Shown: positions 36,918 to 49,178, numbered from the stretch's first letter. The stretch: 64,000 nucleotides of DNA from Centroberyx gerrardi (GCF_048128805.1 NC_136012.1:11655725-11719724), one strand, 5' to 3'. The notes: generated from the sequence alone by a model not told the origin. Translations and numbers: made by a program.

Positions 36918-39900
36918 TCATGACTCCTTGCTCTTGGAAGATTTCTTTTTCTGTGGACAATGACAGACAAATTAATTTCGAGGCATTATCTTCTAGCATT
37001 CAAACTTATTACATCTTTTTCTGGTTTGACTAATTTATGTCTACAATGCAGAGGTGAGACCAAGTCAACTTTGCTCGAGTCCCAAGTCAGTCTCAAGTCT
37101 TGAGACACAAGTCTCAAGTCAAGTCCCAAGTCTAAATGTAGAACACCAAGTCAAGTCAGAACAAATCAAGAGTCCAGAATCAATATCTATATCTATGACT
37201 TTTCAAAGCAGTATCATTTTAATAGGATAAAAACTTTATAAATGCATCATAAGTTTGATTTCTATAGTCAGTTTCAACTTCAATAAATTCAATCATTCCA
37301 TACAAATTTAGAATTTAAATTCAGTCGTCTGGTGGAACAAATCTCATCACTTTGAGTCCAAGTCATTTACACAAACACAAGATCTCAAGTCAAGACTTTA
37401 GAAACCTTTTCAAGTCATCAAAGTACAAGTCCCAAGTCACCAGAACCCAAGTCAAGTCAAGTCTCAAGTCTTCTCTTCATGCATCGCGTCAAGTCTGAAG
37501 AAATTAAAATTGTGACTCGAGTCTGACCCGAGTCCAAGTCATGTGACTCGAGTCCCCACCTCTGCTACAATGGCATCAATCTGTAATATGATGATGAAGA
37601 TTCCGGCGTCTTCATACCTTTTTGTGGGTGTTATTTGCAGATGGTTGAAGGACTTGTGTTGGCGAGGAGTCTTGGACAGGAGCTGCAGGTGTTTCTGGGG
37701 CCTCGGCCGATTTCAACTTGCTTTTCTCTGTGGGAAGAAGAAATGTAAATGTAAATACAACCGCAGAGAAACAGCACAACTGCCATTTGTCATGATTTGT
37801 GTGGATTAGCTGCTCACTTTTCTTCTTCTCTGATGGAAGACTTGGAGTCTCAGGGGCAGATGGAGGTAGTGGGTCTGTGTCAAGAGAAGTGTTTTCCAAC
37901 GCTCCGTCCTTTTTCTTCTCCTTTGTTTCCTTTTCTTCGATTATCTGCTCTGACTCTTCCTCGTGATCAGCTTTCTCCTTTTTCTTCTTCTTTGTTTTCT
38001 TTACTTCAATTATCTGTTCCGACTCTTCCTCAGGATCAGCTTTCTCCTTTTTCTTCTTCTTTGCTTTCTTTGCTTCACTTATCTGCTCTGACTCTTCCTC
38101 CTGCTCAGTTTTCTGCTTTTCCTCTTTTGTGTTGTTTTCTTCGATTATCTGCTCTGACTCCTCATGATCAGCTTTCTCCTTTTTCTTCTTCTCTTTCTTT
38201 CCTTCGATTATCTGCTCTGACTCCGCCTCATGATCAGCTTTCTCCTTTTTCTTCTTCTCTTCCTTTCCTTCGATTATCTGCTCTGACTCCTCCTCATGAT
38301 CAGCTTTCTCCTTTTTCTTCTTCTCTTTCTTTCCTTCGATTATCTGCTCTGACTCCGCCTCATGATCAGCTTTCTCCTTTTTCTTCTTCTCTTCCTTTCC
38401 TTCGATTATCTGCTCTGACTCTTCCTCGTGATCAGCTTTCTCCTTTTTCTTCTTCTTTGCTTTCTTTGCTTCAGTTATCTGCTCTGACTCTTCATGATCC
38501 GCGTTGTCTTTTTTCTTCTTTGTTTTCTTTTCTTCCATTAACTGCTCTGACTTTTCCTCATGATCAGCTTTGTCCTTTACCTCATTTGTCTTCTTTTCTT
38601 CGATTATCTCCTCTGGCTTTTCCTCATGATCAGCTTTCTCCTTTTTCTTCTTCTTTGCTTTCTTGCCTTCAACTATCTGCTCCGACTTGTCCTCATGATC
38701 GGCTTTCTCCTTTTTCTTCTTCTTCTCTGTCGTAATTTCTCCTTCAGTCTCGTTCTTGTTCCCATCTACTTTTGTTCCCTTTGTCTCCTTTTTCTTCTTC
38801 TCCTCCACAGGTTTATGAACATATTCTTGTTCTGCGGCTTCGGTCGTCTTCTTCTTCTTATCTACTTCTTTTGCATCTTCTCCAGTCTCATTTGCCTTCT
38901 CTTCCACCTTCTCTTCATCCTTTTTCCTCTTCTTCCTCTTGGGCTCGGACGGGCTCTCACCTGTCTTTTCTGCACCGGGAGTCACGGCTTTCCTTTTCTC
39001 CTTCTTTGCCGTCTGCATGGAGGCGGAGGGAGTGGATGCGACCGGTCCGTCTGCTGCAGCTTCGAGGCTGCGCTCTTGTCCCGGGGCAGGAGATACGGGG
39101 AGGGACACGGGTGCCGTCTTTTTTGCCCTGCTCCCCCTGGGTTTACTGGTCTTGGCCGGTGTCTTGGCCATAGCACTCTCGTCCACCTCACCGTTCTTCT
39201 GAGCTGTCCCTTTACTCTGTTTAGCGGGAGTCTCCGTTTTGGGGGGAGGCTTAGCCCGGGGTTTCCTGACTCTGGGCTTCTTGGGCGGGGGTGCGGAGGA
39301 GTCCAGAGCGTTGATGCTGTCCATCTTGGCCATGTCAGCCTCTGTGGACAGAACCAGCACGCTTAAGACAGTGAACAGTGAACAGACATGCCTAAAAAAA
39401 CACCCCCAAAAACATCAATGGCAGCCAAACAGCGACTGTAACACAGCTCTGTTTGTATGAACTCTGTTTTCCATGGTGAAGTAGTTTGAGGGTGGCGCTG
39501 TCCTGTCTGGTGGCTCTTTATCCCTCTAAACTGAAAAGGACTCAGCTCTCCTCCCTGTCTGTTCATCCCCCTCCATCATTTCCACTCAGTTTCTACACTT
39601 TCCAGTCCCGCTGTCTTGCCGGTTCCCTCTCTTCTTCCTCTTCACCCTTCATTCTCTCCCTCTTTCCAACTCTAAAGCCTTAATAATGTCTCTCTTTTCT
39701 AGCACTCTCCAATCTCTTCATCCGTTATAAAACATCAACCGAGACTCTTTCTCACCTGACAGGTCCAGCACCAGTTTCTTCCATTTCTCGACATCCAGAC
39801 TGCTGTCAGAGTCTGAATCGTCTCCCCCGGTAGCGGGAGCAGGTGTCGGTGCCGCAGTCCCTTTTTTGGGGGTCTTTGTTTTCTTGGCCTTGATGAGAGC

Positions 39901-42900
39901 ATCTGCAGGTTTATCCTCACTCTTTTTCCTTTTTGCGGGCAGGGACTGTAAAGGAGAACAGCGAAGCTCAGCGAAAAAAGATTGATCTCACCAGTCCTTA
40001 AACTGTGATGGTCACATAAAAAAAAAACAAAAAAACAAAAACAAATCACTGCACCTTCTCTTTTTGTGTCTCTGCTTTCTTGGGTGTTTTAACTCTTGCT
40101 GTTGCTTTTTTTGCCTTTGGTGTGGCTGGAGTGGCTAGAAAATAGGAAGTGAGGAGCAGAGGTTAAAAATGAAAAGAAACCACAGACCATGTATTAAAAC
40201 CGATACAAACAGCTGCAGTCCACATACATAAGCCTGCACCATGAGACACGTACCAACAGGGGCTGCTGTTACATTGGTGCTGCTGCCTTTCTTCTTGGGA
40301 GTCTTGACCAGAGGGGCAGCAGCTTTAGTCTGAGGAGTCGCTGCAGCCTTCAGTTCAATAAGCACCAGATAAATGAAGATGATTAACAACATTATAAAAG
40401 ACAAGGAGGATAGTGTGAAGCACCGAATTAGGAGTAACATATCAGGCGTACCTTCACTGAGGCTGCGTCCTTCCTGCTCTTCTGATCCTTCTTGGCTGAA
40501 GGAGGCGACTTGATGTCGAGTTGCTTCTTCACAGATTTTCCCGGGTGGTCAGAGGAGTCTTTACTAGCTTTGGTCTTGGGTGTTGTAGTGGTCGATGTTT
40601 CAGTCACTGAGGCCTTGGCTTTGCTTGGCTTGGGTTTCGCTTTAACCGTCGATGTCGGTTTACTAGTCAGTGTCGCTGGTGTTGCTTTTTGTATTAGAGC
40701 TGCCGCCTGGATCAGAGCGAAGACAGAAATCACGACCAGTCATCAGTGAGAAGTGACTAGGCTATAAAGCAGGGATGGGCAGAGCTGAGAGTATGGAGGT
40801 TTTCCTTTCAACCAGGCAAAATGCAAATTGGTAATATCCTTTACCACAAAGCAAACACTTTTTCAATTCAGCAGAGTAGAACAAACTCACCTCTGTTGCG
40901 TCATCTTCACTCTCTGAAGCTGTATCACTGCTTTCACTTCTCTTATTGGTCTTACTTGGTGTCGCAGCAGGCTGAACTGCTGCTTGGGGAGGCTTCGTTT
41001 TGGCCGACGGTGTTGCCGACTTGATGTGTCCAGACAAATAAAAGTAGTTAGTTGTTATATCCAATATTAAGAAATAAAAAGATATTGGAAGAATGACTCA
41101 CCAAAGCGGGAGTATCCTCTTCGCTGTCTGATGATATGTCGGTGGTTTCACTGGACTTGCCTGCCACTGCGGTCGTAGGTTTGGCTGTGCTTAGTGGTTT
41201 CCTTTTGACTGGAGATGCTGCTACCACTGGTTTAACTGGGGACTTGGGAGCTGACTTTTTACTGGGAGCAGGAGGAGTCTGTAATATCAAGATAAAGAAC
41301 TCAATCGGGCTGTCGATAAATCAGACAATTCTGCCCATTTACCTGTTCTAATTCGTAAGTAAACACACTGAAAGTGAAATCTGTATTCACCTGTGGGAGC
41401 AGACTCTGACTCAGCTCCTCGCTCCCGGAGCTGCTGTCATCCTCAGTGTCGGAGCTCTCGGCCTGAGTCTGGTTGGCGGCAGTTGGAGTTTTGATCTTTG
41501 TAGCTGGTACATGATTGGCTATGGGAGTCCTTGTCGTTTTCTGTAGCAAGTTAGAGGACAGAAGACATGAAGAAAAGTAGCTGTGAAGCAATCTTGCTCT
41601 AACAATTCCAGTCTGTCTTTGATTTCAGAGTTATAACATTGCATTAATGTATCACAATTAAAATCTCTGGCACTGCTCACCTGGACTTCCTTCCTGGCTT
41701 TATTCAGGGGTTTTGATACCTGGGAACCTGGATAAAAAAAGGAAAAGGCAGGAATGTTGGGGAGGAAATATACAAAGGTGGACTAGATGGAAAATGTTTT
41801 GGACAGGCGGGAAAAGGTCGAATGAAAACACAATGGTGGCCCGAGACCGAGACAAGTCCGAGTCAAAACAGGACTGAGACTAGTCCAAGACGTCTGGAGA
41901 CCAGACTCAAGTTCTACAGTCCTGACTTGACTTTCCTGCTGTGTGTTTAAAGTCAATGTTGGGGAAGAAGTAGCAGTACCTTCAGCCAGAGACGCTCCAT
42001 GCTCTTCAGCTGCTTCAGCGTTCCCAGGTTTACTAAAGAAAACAACATCAACAGTAGAAACAACACTGGTATCAGTTTCATCACTGTCACTATCCAATAA
42101 AGGTGATTGATTTCTAAGGGGGGATTGAGCAACCATACTCACTCTAACCATGACCGGTAGATTTCCAGTAACGATGCAGATATTTTTGGTTCCCCCTACA
42201 AAAAATGAATGAAAAAACAAACACACAATAATGCAAAAAATCAAAACCAAAAATCAACCTTTAAAGGTCCCATATTATTCAGTTTTCAGCTCATTTTGTT
42301 TTCAAATATATTATGGCTCAGGATAAGAAAAATGTTCTTGACATTTTGCAAATAAATTAAGTTTAGTTAAAAGGGCATGTTTGAATGAATTACAAGATGT
42401 AGGGCCTGTTCACATGAGCATTTATGATATGTCAACAAATATGTTTCAATGAGACTTGGATTGATGCGGTGCAGTGCGTGAAAACATTGCAACCCAGTCC
42501 ATCAAAAAAGTTTAAACTCATTGAACTTTTGACAGAGTGCAGGTAAACATCACCCACTAACAGACTTCATCAGCCAATGAAATGTGCTGACTTAGAATTC
42601 CCAGATTTCAGACAATTAGTCTGAAACTGCCTGTGAAAAAGGACTTTGAAAAGGCAGTCACTTTAAATTTAACCACTCAAAAAAACTAAACAAATTGGAC
42701 CCATGCCTTCATTAAACATCTTGATTGTATATGACTAAATGGAGGGAAATTTGAATAGGGTGCCTTTAAATTGCAGCACTTCTGGGACACAGGAAAGGGA
42801 TAGTAGTATTACATGAAAGTACCTTCAACACAGCTTTATAACCTAGGTAGTACGTAGCAGGTAACAATCTGAGTCAGCCTTTGTCAGCGCACAGAATCAG

Positions 42901-43260
42901 TGATAATAATGAGACTGTAGCACTTTAAAAACTGTCACAGTCACATTGCTGTGCGGCACTTGCAACATTGATTCAAAACTGTTACAGCACGTTACTTTAA
43001 GTCACAAACCAGGAAGTGACCGTTGGATGTAAACAGTCCTAAACTATCGTGTTTCCACTATCGCATACAACAGCCAGCCAAACGCTAAGCTCGCGACAGA
43101 CGAGGCTTTACTGAAAGTGAACAAGCCAGAAGCAGCTGACTGTATTGACCTGTGGGTTTCGCCTCTGGAGCTCATCTGCTGCTGACTGGAAACCATTCTC
43201 CTTCAAGTGGCGGTAGATCAAATGGATCAAATGCTCGTGCTTTGATGCATTCACAGACAT
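36918..43260 (-). CDS. tcof1: Treacle, nucleolar ribosome-biogenesis factor
   Basis: Treacle works in the nucleolus in rDNA transcription and pre-rRNA processing; human TCOF1 loss causes Treacher Collins syndrome. Exons: 43150-43260, 42143-42195, 41980-42032, 41681-41727, 41391-41540, 41102-41278, 40891-41019, 40452-40706, 40254-40347, 40055-40134, 39756-39945, 37818-39341, 37618-37727, 36918-36950. Phases agree; 1001 aa. The N-terminus HLIHLIYRHLKENGFQSAADEL plus LLEIYRSW (exon 2) is the LisH-like domain. Each middle exon carries Lys/Pro/Ala-rich sequence ending in an acidic-serine cluster (SSDTEDDSSSGSEE, ISSDSEED, SESEDDATE), the treacle/Nopp140 pattern for CK2 phosphorylation. SLDVEKWKKLVLDLS (about 431-446) is followed by a large exon with a charged repeat array (658-920). 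The protein ends KKKSSKSKES, a basic nucleolar-type tail. The arsi neighbour supports TCOF1 over NOLC1. First donor GTCAAT is weak. Confidence 0.88.
37049..37564. mobile_element. hAT-type non-autonomous element with 8-bp target duplication
   Basis: Inverted ends CAGAGGTG and CACCTCTG bound 516 bases made largely of CAAGTC/GACTTG-like words (AAGTCTCAAGTC, GACTCGAGTC). The element is flanked on both sides by CTACAATG (37041-37048 and 37565-37572), a perfect 8-bp target-site duplication as made by hAT transposases. No coding capacity. It sits in the intron between tcof1 exons 36918-36950 and 37618-37727. Confidence 0.9.
37919..38709 (-). repeat. Twelve-unit coding repeat array in tcof1
   Basis: About 66 bases per unit, coding EKADHEEESEQIIEGKKEKK-type 21-23 residue units; 12 units by reading. 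Units 5-6 and 7-8 code the same dimer ([10 protein letters not shown] then A-E..KKEKKKK), pointing to a recent 132-base duplication. Each unit alternates an acidic SEQII part with a run of lysines. Confidence 0.85.
41823..41932. repeat. GAGAC/AAGTC-rich repeat fragment in tcof1 intron
   Basis: GACCGAGACAAGTCCGAGTC, GACTGAGACTAGTCCAAGAC and related words resemble fish elements built of short GAGAC/AAGTC words, like the hAT copy at 37.0 kb. No ends or target duplication could be set. Confidence 0.4.
42259..42772. mobile_element. Candidate miniature element, TTTAAAGG ends, tcof1 intron 1
   Basis: Left end TTTAAAGGTCCCATATTATT; right end GGGTGCCTTTAAA, whose reverse complement is TTTAAAGGCACCC. 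A start of TTAAAGGTCCCATATTAT is typical of a very common teleost non-autonomous DNA repeat. About 510 bases, non-coding. Superfamily not assigned. Confidence 0.5.
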
Positions 43261-43416
43261 GCTCGGAACATGAAGCCGACAAATAACACAACGAAATACA
43301 CGTTTAAAAATACTTTCGTAATAAATCTGGCCACATTGCCCGCACTGCTGCCGCCCCCAAAACACGCATGTTTACCCGCTGAACTTTGAACTGAGGAAGA
43401 CGTTCCGGTTACTGCT

Positions 43417-43440
43417 GCAATGCATCTTGGGACTTGTAGT
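43417..43440 (-). promoter_or_regulatory. ZNF143/THAP11-type motif at tcof1 promoter
   Basis: The minus strand reads ACTACAAGTCCCAAGATGCA then TTGC. The known ZNF143 (Staf) site SBS2 is ACTACAATTCCCAGAATGCA-TTGC, so 21 of 24 positions agree. It lies about 160 bases upstream of the tcof1 start codon, where such sites are usual in housekeeping promoters, and is in transcription orientation. Confidence 0.75.
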
Positions 43441-45248
43441 TCGGGGGACTTCCATGGACGCCGACGCGCGAAACAACCCACAGTACTGTATTATTCAGTC
43501 AAAGCCAACACGGTTATTATGAAAACTGAAGACTTTTTTCTGACTCGTAAAATATCATATTAAGCTCAAAACCTTGGACAGAGTTTTCTTGGTCTGCTAC
43601 ACCTCCGTTTCTGGTTAGCATCTGTTAAGTATTATGCTCTGGCCATGCTCACCATTCACACTGTAGTTTTGTTCTCACATACTTGCTTATTAGGATTGTA
43701 GTGAACGAGCACAGTGGCCCTCCAACACTATATCCAGTCATGCAGAGAAACCAACAAAGACCCTTTCTCTTTCCATCATTTCCTTTTTCTACCAACCCAT
43801 AACTTTCCTATGATTTAGGTCAATTTCAGCTCAATCACATATCCTGTCTTGGGAAGGAAAGCAAACATGTGAGAACAGACGATCCACTCCCTTAAGGCAG
43901 TCAAGGCCTGTGTGATTTGGAGCCATCTCATATGTTAGGCAGTTTCCCAGAGGAAATAATCTGGTTTTACTGGAAGAGATCAAGCAGAAAGGAACTGCGG
44001 CTATCTCATCTGCAAATAAGTAACTTATAGTTATAGGTGTACTGTAGCTTCCTCAGATGCTTTCATGGTTTCTTATTATTCTTTTCTTTATTCTTATTTT
44101 TTCACGTTTAGTAGAGGGCGGGACCAATGTAAAATCTGAGAAGGTAAAATCAGTAGCAACTGATCTGATGGCTCCAGGAGAAAAGATTAACAAGTTTAAA
44201 GGAGACTGGTGTCATTTAGGATTAGGCTATAGCCCATTTACTACTACATACATCCAGTTTACAATACATTTCCCCAAATCATTTTTGCAATGCATGCCAT
44301 ATATTACTACGTTTTTAATATTTACTTGTTTTTTGCTGTTTTTAAAATACAAACTTTAAGGTGTCAAACCTAGCTTGAAATTAACTGCTGTCCCAACTAA
44401 CAGACACCCTGAAAAACATAACACCTGGATGTGGCAATAAAGTTTGTAAGGCAACATGTTTTTGAGGGATTATTTCCTGGCAGAGACCTCGGGCACAGTG
44501 AAATAATGATAAAACAGGAACTTTGACCAAACCAAATGAGGGCTTCATGTTTACTGTGATGGCTTGTTTTTGTTGTTTTTCATACTGCACAAGAAAGAAC
44601 GAATGGCAGCAGATGGCTTCTTCTGAAGGGAGGAAAACAAGCCCTGATATCTCCAACTATGCTGACTGTGTGCAGACAAACCGAGAATAACGTAAAGGAG
44701 AGGGGCAACCTACTGACACAAAAAACACCTGTATTATCCTTTACGTCTTAAAATAGCCCGCCACCTCTTATCCCCTCTGGCCATCACCTGAGCTTTCCTC
44801 CTGTTTCTCTTGTGGCTGCAGGTTTCCTGACTCAGCTCCCCTCAGCATCACGGCAGGAATAACATCATCCCAACCGCAGAGCCAGCCGACCCACAATCCA
44901 TCCAGTGACTAATCAGGCGGACAAATCGAAAACTTTTCAAAACCCGCCAGGAAGGTTGATCTCTTGCTCTCAGGTGTGTATGAATAAGAGTATGTGTTTT
45001 TTTTTTTCTGAGGTGAAACTTTGTGTGATGGTGCAGGGCCTGAAGGGGTTTGGCTGGCTGGGAGTGGATCTGAGAGAGCTGGTGGTGAGACCTTGGGTCA
45101 ACCTGGGGGAGAGCGCTGGGTAAGCAGGGGGTCAGCAGGAGCAGGAGGCTGAAAGAGAGCCATTCATGGGGGCAAAACCAGGAAAGGAAAGCAGTGTGTA
45201 TTCCAAACCCAACGTCAAAGTGTTCAGCGGGTCTCACCGAGCTTGATT

Positions 45249-45254
45249 TCACCA

Positions 45255-45313
<59 letters not shown>
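45249..45313 (+). repeat. (CA)n microsatellite
   Basis: About 27-30 CA units starting after CATCTT. Confidence 0.9.
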
Positions 45314-45315
<2 letters not shown>

Positions 45316-45484
45316 ACAGTTCTGGCACAATGAGCTGGTTATGAGGCTGAGTCAGCTTCCATTCTCAGTGTGTTGATGGGATAGACCACCAAGGTTTCAT
45401 GGAAGAATAACTATTTGTGAAATGAGAAATTGAATATTTCCTCAGCTCACTTTTCCTTCAAATCATCACTAAATAAAATAACTG

Positions 45485-45485
<1 letters not shown>

Positions 45486-45519
<34 letters not shown>
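45486..45519 (+). repeat. (GT)n microsatellite
   Basis: About 16 GT units, followed by a GA-rich stretch to 45576. Confidence 0.9.
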
Positions 45520-45520
<1 letters not shown>

Positions 45521-45901
45521 ATGAGAGAGAGAAGAAGTTATGGGACAGAAAGAGAAAGAGAGAGAGAGACAGAGAGCGCCAAATAACCTGCATGTCCTTG
45601 AGCACGAGAAAAAGAGGCAGAGCGTTTCCCCTGGCTTTGACTGCATGTAGCGGGCAGACGGACCGGGCTGTTTGTACAGGTTCCCCTTGTAAATGGCACT
45701 CTGTTTCACAGGAAATAAATCTACTTCACATTCCTCGCATTTAGCCGCTCACATCTCCGCTCACTCCGCAGGTAATTAACTACAGCCAGTGAGCAGCAGG
45801 TTTGTTATTACTGGGGACCTCTAATGTGTCACAACCTGTCATTGCTGCATGGTTTTGTACAGAGGGGAAACGGATTTACGCAAAATGCATTCATATGGAT
45901 C

Positions 45902-46441
45902 AGGGTCGGGGCCGTTCATGAATTGAATTGAGAATGCGTGGTAAATTCCAATTCAATTCCCGGAGTTGGAATTGCACCCAGCTCCAAGGAAACAGAGTTG
46001 GAATTGAATTGGAATGAAAGAAAACAGAATTGAATTCCATTAAATTCCATGAAATTCCACTTCTAAGAGAGGCTGTCTTGTCTTGCTAAACATTATAAAT
46101 CAAACATTGTGAATCAAATAAAAGGCAGTTAAACAAATCAAATACATCCAATCATAATGTATGTGTTATGATTACATGTTATACATCAAATACCACCTGA
46201 GAGGTCCCTTTAACATTTTATGACATTCAGTATTGATAATACACTGTATAACACTACTTGTAATCACAGATATGTGGTAAGAAATAACAAAAATAAAGAA
46301 ATAATATATTTTTTTAAATTAAACTTCCTGAAATTTCAATTCAATTCCAATTCTGTTTCCTATAGGTTTTTTCAAATTCCAATTCCAATTCCTTAGTCGA
46401 ATTGGGATTATTGAGTTAATTCATGAATTGACCCCAACCCT
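45902..46441. mobile_element. 540-bp element with about 24-bp inverted ends
   Basis: The left end is AGGGTCGGGGCCGTTCATGA. The right end, reverse-complemented, is AGGGTTGGGGTCAATTCATG, so the two form imperfect inverted repeats that continue to ..AATT. The interior is full of AATTGAATT and GGAATT words and has no coding capacity. A clear target duplication was not found, so the superfamily is left open. Confidence 0.7.
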
Positions 46442-46746
46442 TAGATTAGATTTGAAAGGATTATTACTGAGTGGTTCATTCATTAAAAAAGGCTCTAAAA
46501 CATCTCACACACACACACACACACACCAAGTTCCATGACGATTGTTCATTGAGTCCCTTCAGAAGTGCATCCAGGTGGCTCTATAGAGTCCTAATGAAGT
46601 GTTGTGTCTGGCCCTCCTGCCCAGGTGCTGCTGCTGCTCTACAGAGCCAAGTCAAACACACACTGAGGGGCCGAGGCCGGGCCTGCTGCCCCAGAGCCCG
46701 CAGCCCCGGACGACCGGCTTCACCTGTGAGGTCCCGCCTGGAAGAC

Positions 46747-46763
46747 ATGGTGAGAGAGAGAAG

Positions 46764-46796
<33 letters not shown>
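46747..46796 (+). repeat. (GA)n microsatellite
   Basis: GAGAGA tract with a few interruptions. Confidence 0.85.
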
Positions 46797-46799
<3 letters not shown>

Positions 46800-47536
46800 T
46801 ACTGAGTGGCTACATCTGAGTGTCCTTTATACTGATTTATCAATAATTTTACTTTTCATCTGATTCACTTATGTTTGTTTTTCTTATTCTTTTAATTGCT
46901 TAGATATAACTGACTGTACCCATGTCATTTTGAGTTTTTAATATATACACAAACACTAGTTTCATACACTTTAGATCTACTGATAGTCACTCTGCAGTGG
47001 AGGTTGTGGGTGTGGGAGCTGAGAACGCAGCCACCCAGATCCACTAGAGATACTCACACACACACACACACACAATATTGTTACAACATTCAACATTCAA
47101 CATTCATACCAGTAAAAAAAAAAAAAAGAGAGAGAGAGCGAGAGAGAGAGTTGAGAGTTGAGTCATTTGCCTTGGATTACACCCTCTTACCCCTGAATTG
47201 ATGAACTGATGTTGAAAAGATGATAACAGGTGAAAAAAAGAAATGTTGACCGAACTGTAGGAACAAGGGTCCTCTTGTACTGAGTACAGTTCTATTGAAG
47301 TATGGGCTTTGGCTCGAGGCTGGGGCAGAGGAAGAAAGGAAACTTCCATCCAGTCTTTCTCAGATTAGAAAATTGGGGTAAGAGGGGGAGTAATGTGCAG
47401 GTTTACTGGCAGCAGGGCGGCGCTGATTAGAAAGGGGGTAGTGTTCATGGTGAAGGGGAGCAGCCGTATTCAATAACAGCACCTCTTCCTTAGCCAAAGC
47501 CAACATCTGGTGCCGACCAACACAGAGCAGCAACCC

Positions 47537-47587
47537 CCCCCCCGCCCCCCCCCAACACACACACACACACACGCACGCACACACACA
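47537..47587 (+). repeat. C-run followed by (CA)n
   Basis: Two C tracts and then CA units, a compound microsatellite. Confidence 0.8.
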
Positions 47588-47708
47588 CTTCTCTGCTGCC
47601 TTTTCAACTCATTATTGCCTTTCATGTTTCCTCATTTTTGGAGAAAGTACAGAAGCAAAACCCAGAACCCGGTTGGAAAGTAATGTGAAAATGAGGAGAC
47701 ATTGGTGA

Positions 47709-47712
47709 GTGT

Positions 47713-47759
<47 letters not shown>
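47709..47759 (+). repeat. (GT)n microsatellite
   Basis: GTGTGTGTCT then about 19 GT units. Confidence 0.9.
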
Positions 47760-49124
47760 CAGAGTTACAGTAAACTGTTGATGAGTCAGTTAAACCTTGG
47801 TTAACGCGTTAACTCGTATTTGGAGATAAAACACATGAGGTTATGCTGCTTTTGCTTTTCAGTCATGAATCTAACTCTAGGAAAATCGAACCATGCTCAG
47901 AGGAGAGAAAGGTGAAAGGTCAGCACAAGTTAAGAGTCGGCAGAAACAAGCTGTGCTTAAATGGCGCAAATGCCTCGTGCCAACTTTACACACGAGTCTC
48001 TCTAGCGTACATTAATGAGCGCCCACTGAATGAAACCAGGTTTTTATTATGTTTTTATATCCACTTTTATTCAAGAAGTCGAAAAAGGAAGTGTTGTTAA
48101 ATTTACGACACTATAAGACATCCTGTTCACGTCCTCTGGAAGAAACTGGGTAGGTATAATGCACAAAAAAACATTCAAACTACTGACATTTATAACAAAG
48201 AAATAAAACTTAATGGAGCCTTTCTCAAATTAGCAGCTACCACGTTCTCAGTCTTCATACAGCAACATTCATTTTTCCCCTCCAAACCTTCTCTTACTGA
48301 AATCACACTGAAAACACTTCATGAAGGTACGTGGACGTGCGGCGGTCTGCACTCTACAGTAACTCATGACATTTGATTCATCACATGTAGGACAGTAGAG
48401 GGAAGGAAAGCAGTGGAATAAGAGTCTGAGAATGTGATCTGCAATCTGACTTATACCTTGATTTCCACTGAGTCACGTACGGCTCATCGCGACTGGTCAA
48501 TCAAAGCAGCGTGGCTTTCTTTAACACAACATACTTGACATGACCACCGCCAACTGCATCTGAATCCTGCTATTTCTGGGATTAGACAGCTGCGGTCGGC
48601 CCGAATGCTAATAAAGCTCCATATTTTTTTTATGCGTAGCTCATTTTGACATTGTGTCAGCAGACCAAGATAAATTACGACAAACAAATGTGTGAAAATA
48701 ACCTCCAGAAACCAAGTGCGATGTTTATTCAGCATTTTAGGGTCACTCAAAGCTCCGCTGCTGGTGTATTGTTAGCTATCTCTTTCCATAAATACCGTCA
48801 TCAAACCAAATTCTTGGTTTATGGTTGAATTCTTAGTGGAATTATTTTGGCATGGTGATAGTTTATGATTTTATTTGCAAATGCAATGTATGGCTGTGGT
48901 ATCAACCTCAATCTCATCCAGGGAATTTTTGGTGTATGTATGTGTGTGTGCACATGCTTATGTTAATATTTGTGTGTGTGTTTGTGTTGTGATGTTGGTT
49001 CTGGGTCGTGTTGTTGTTGACTCTGAGCTGCGTTCCACAGTTGCACCTCTGACCAACAGAAAACGGATGAGTCACATCTCAGAAGTGTGGCTCCAAGACC
49101 TGAAGACTGTTACTTTCCTGGCAC

Positions 49125-49144
49125 CCCCCCCCCCCCCCCCCCCC

Positions 49145-49178
<34 letters not shown>
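49125..49178 (+). repeat. Poly-C then (CA)n
   Basis: About 20 C followed by about 15 CA units. Confidence 0.9.

Noticed and set aside
37797-39366. Long plus-strand open frames (312 and 268 aa) rich in Leu/Ser/Phe
   Set aside because: They are the antisense of the Lys/Glu-rich tcof1 repeat exon; the repeat keeps a frame open on the other strand.
36918-43260. NOLC1 (Nopp140) as the identity of the Lys/Ser/acidic gene
   Set aside because: The N-terminal sequence and the tail resemble treacle, the Nopp140 C-terminal domain is absent, and arsi is next door as in the human TCOF1 locus.
44057-44359. 100 aa open frame with a hydrophobic start and end
   Set aside because: AT-rich sequence, no homologue recognised, no splice partner or polyadenylation signal; hydrophobicity follows from T-rich codons.
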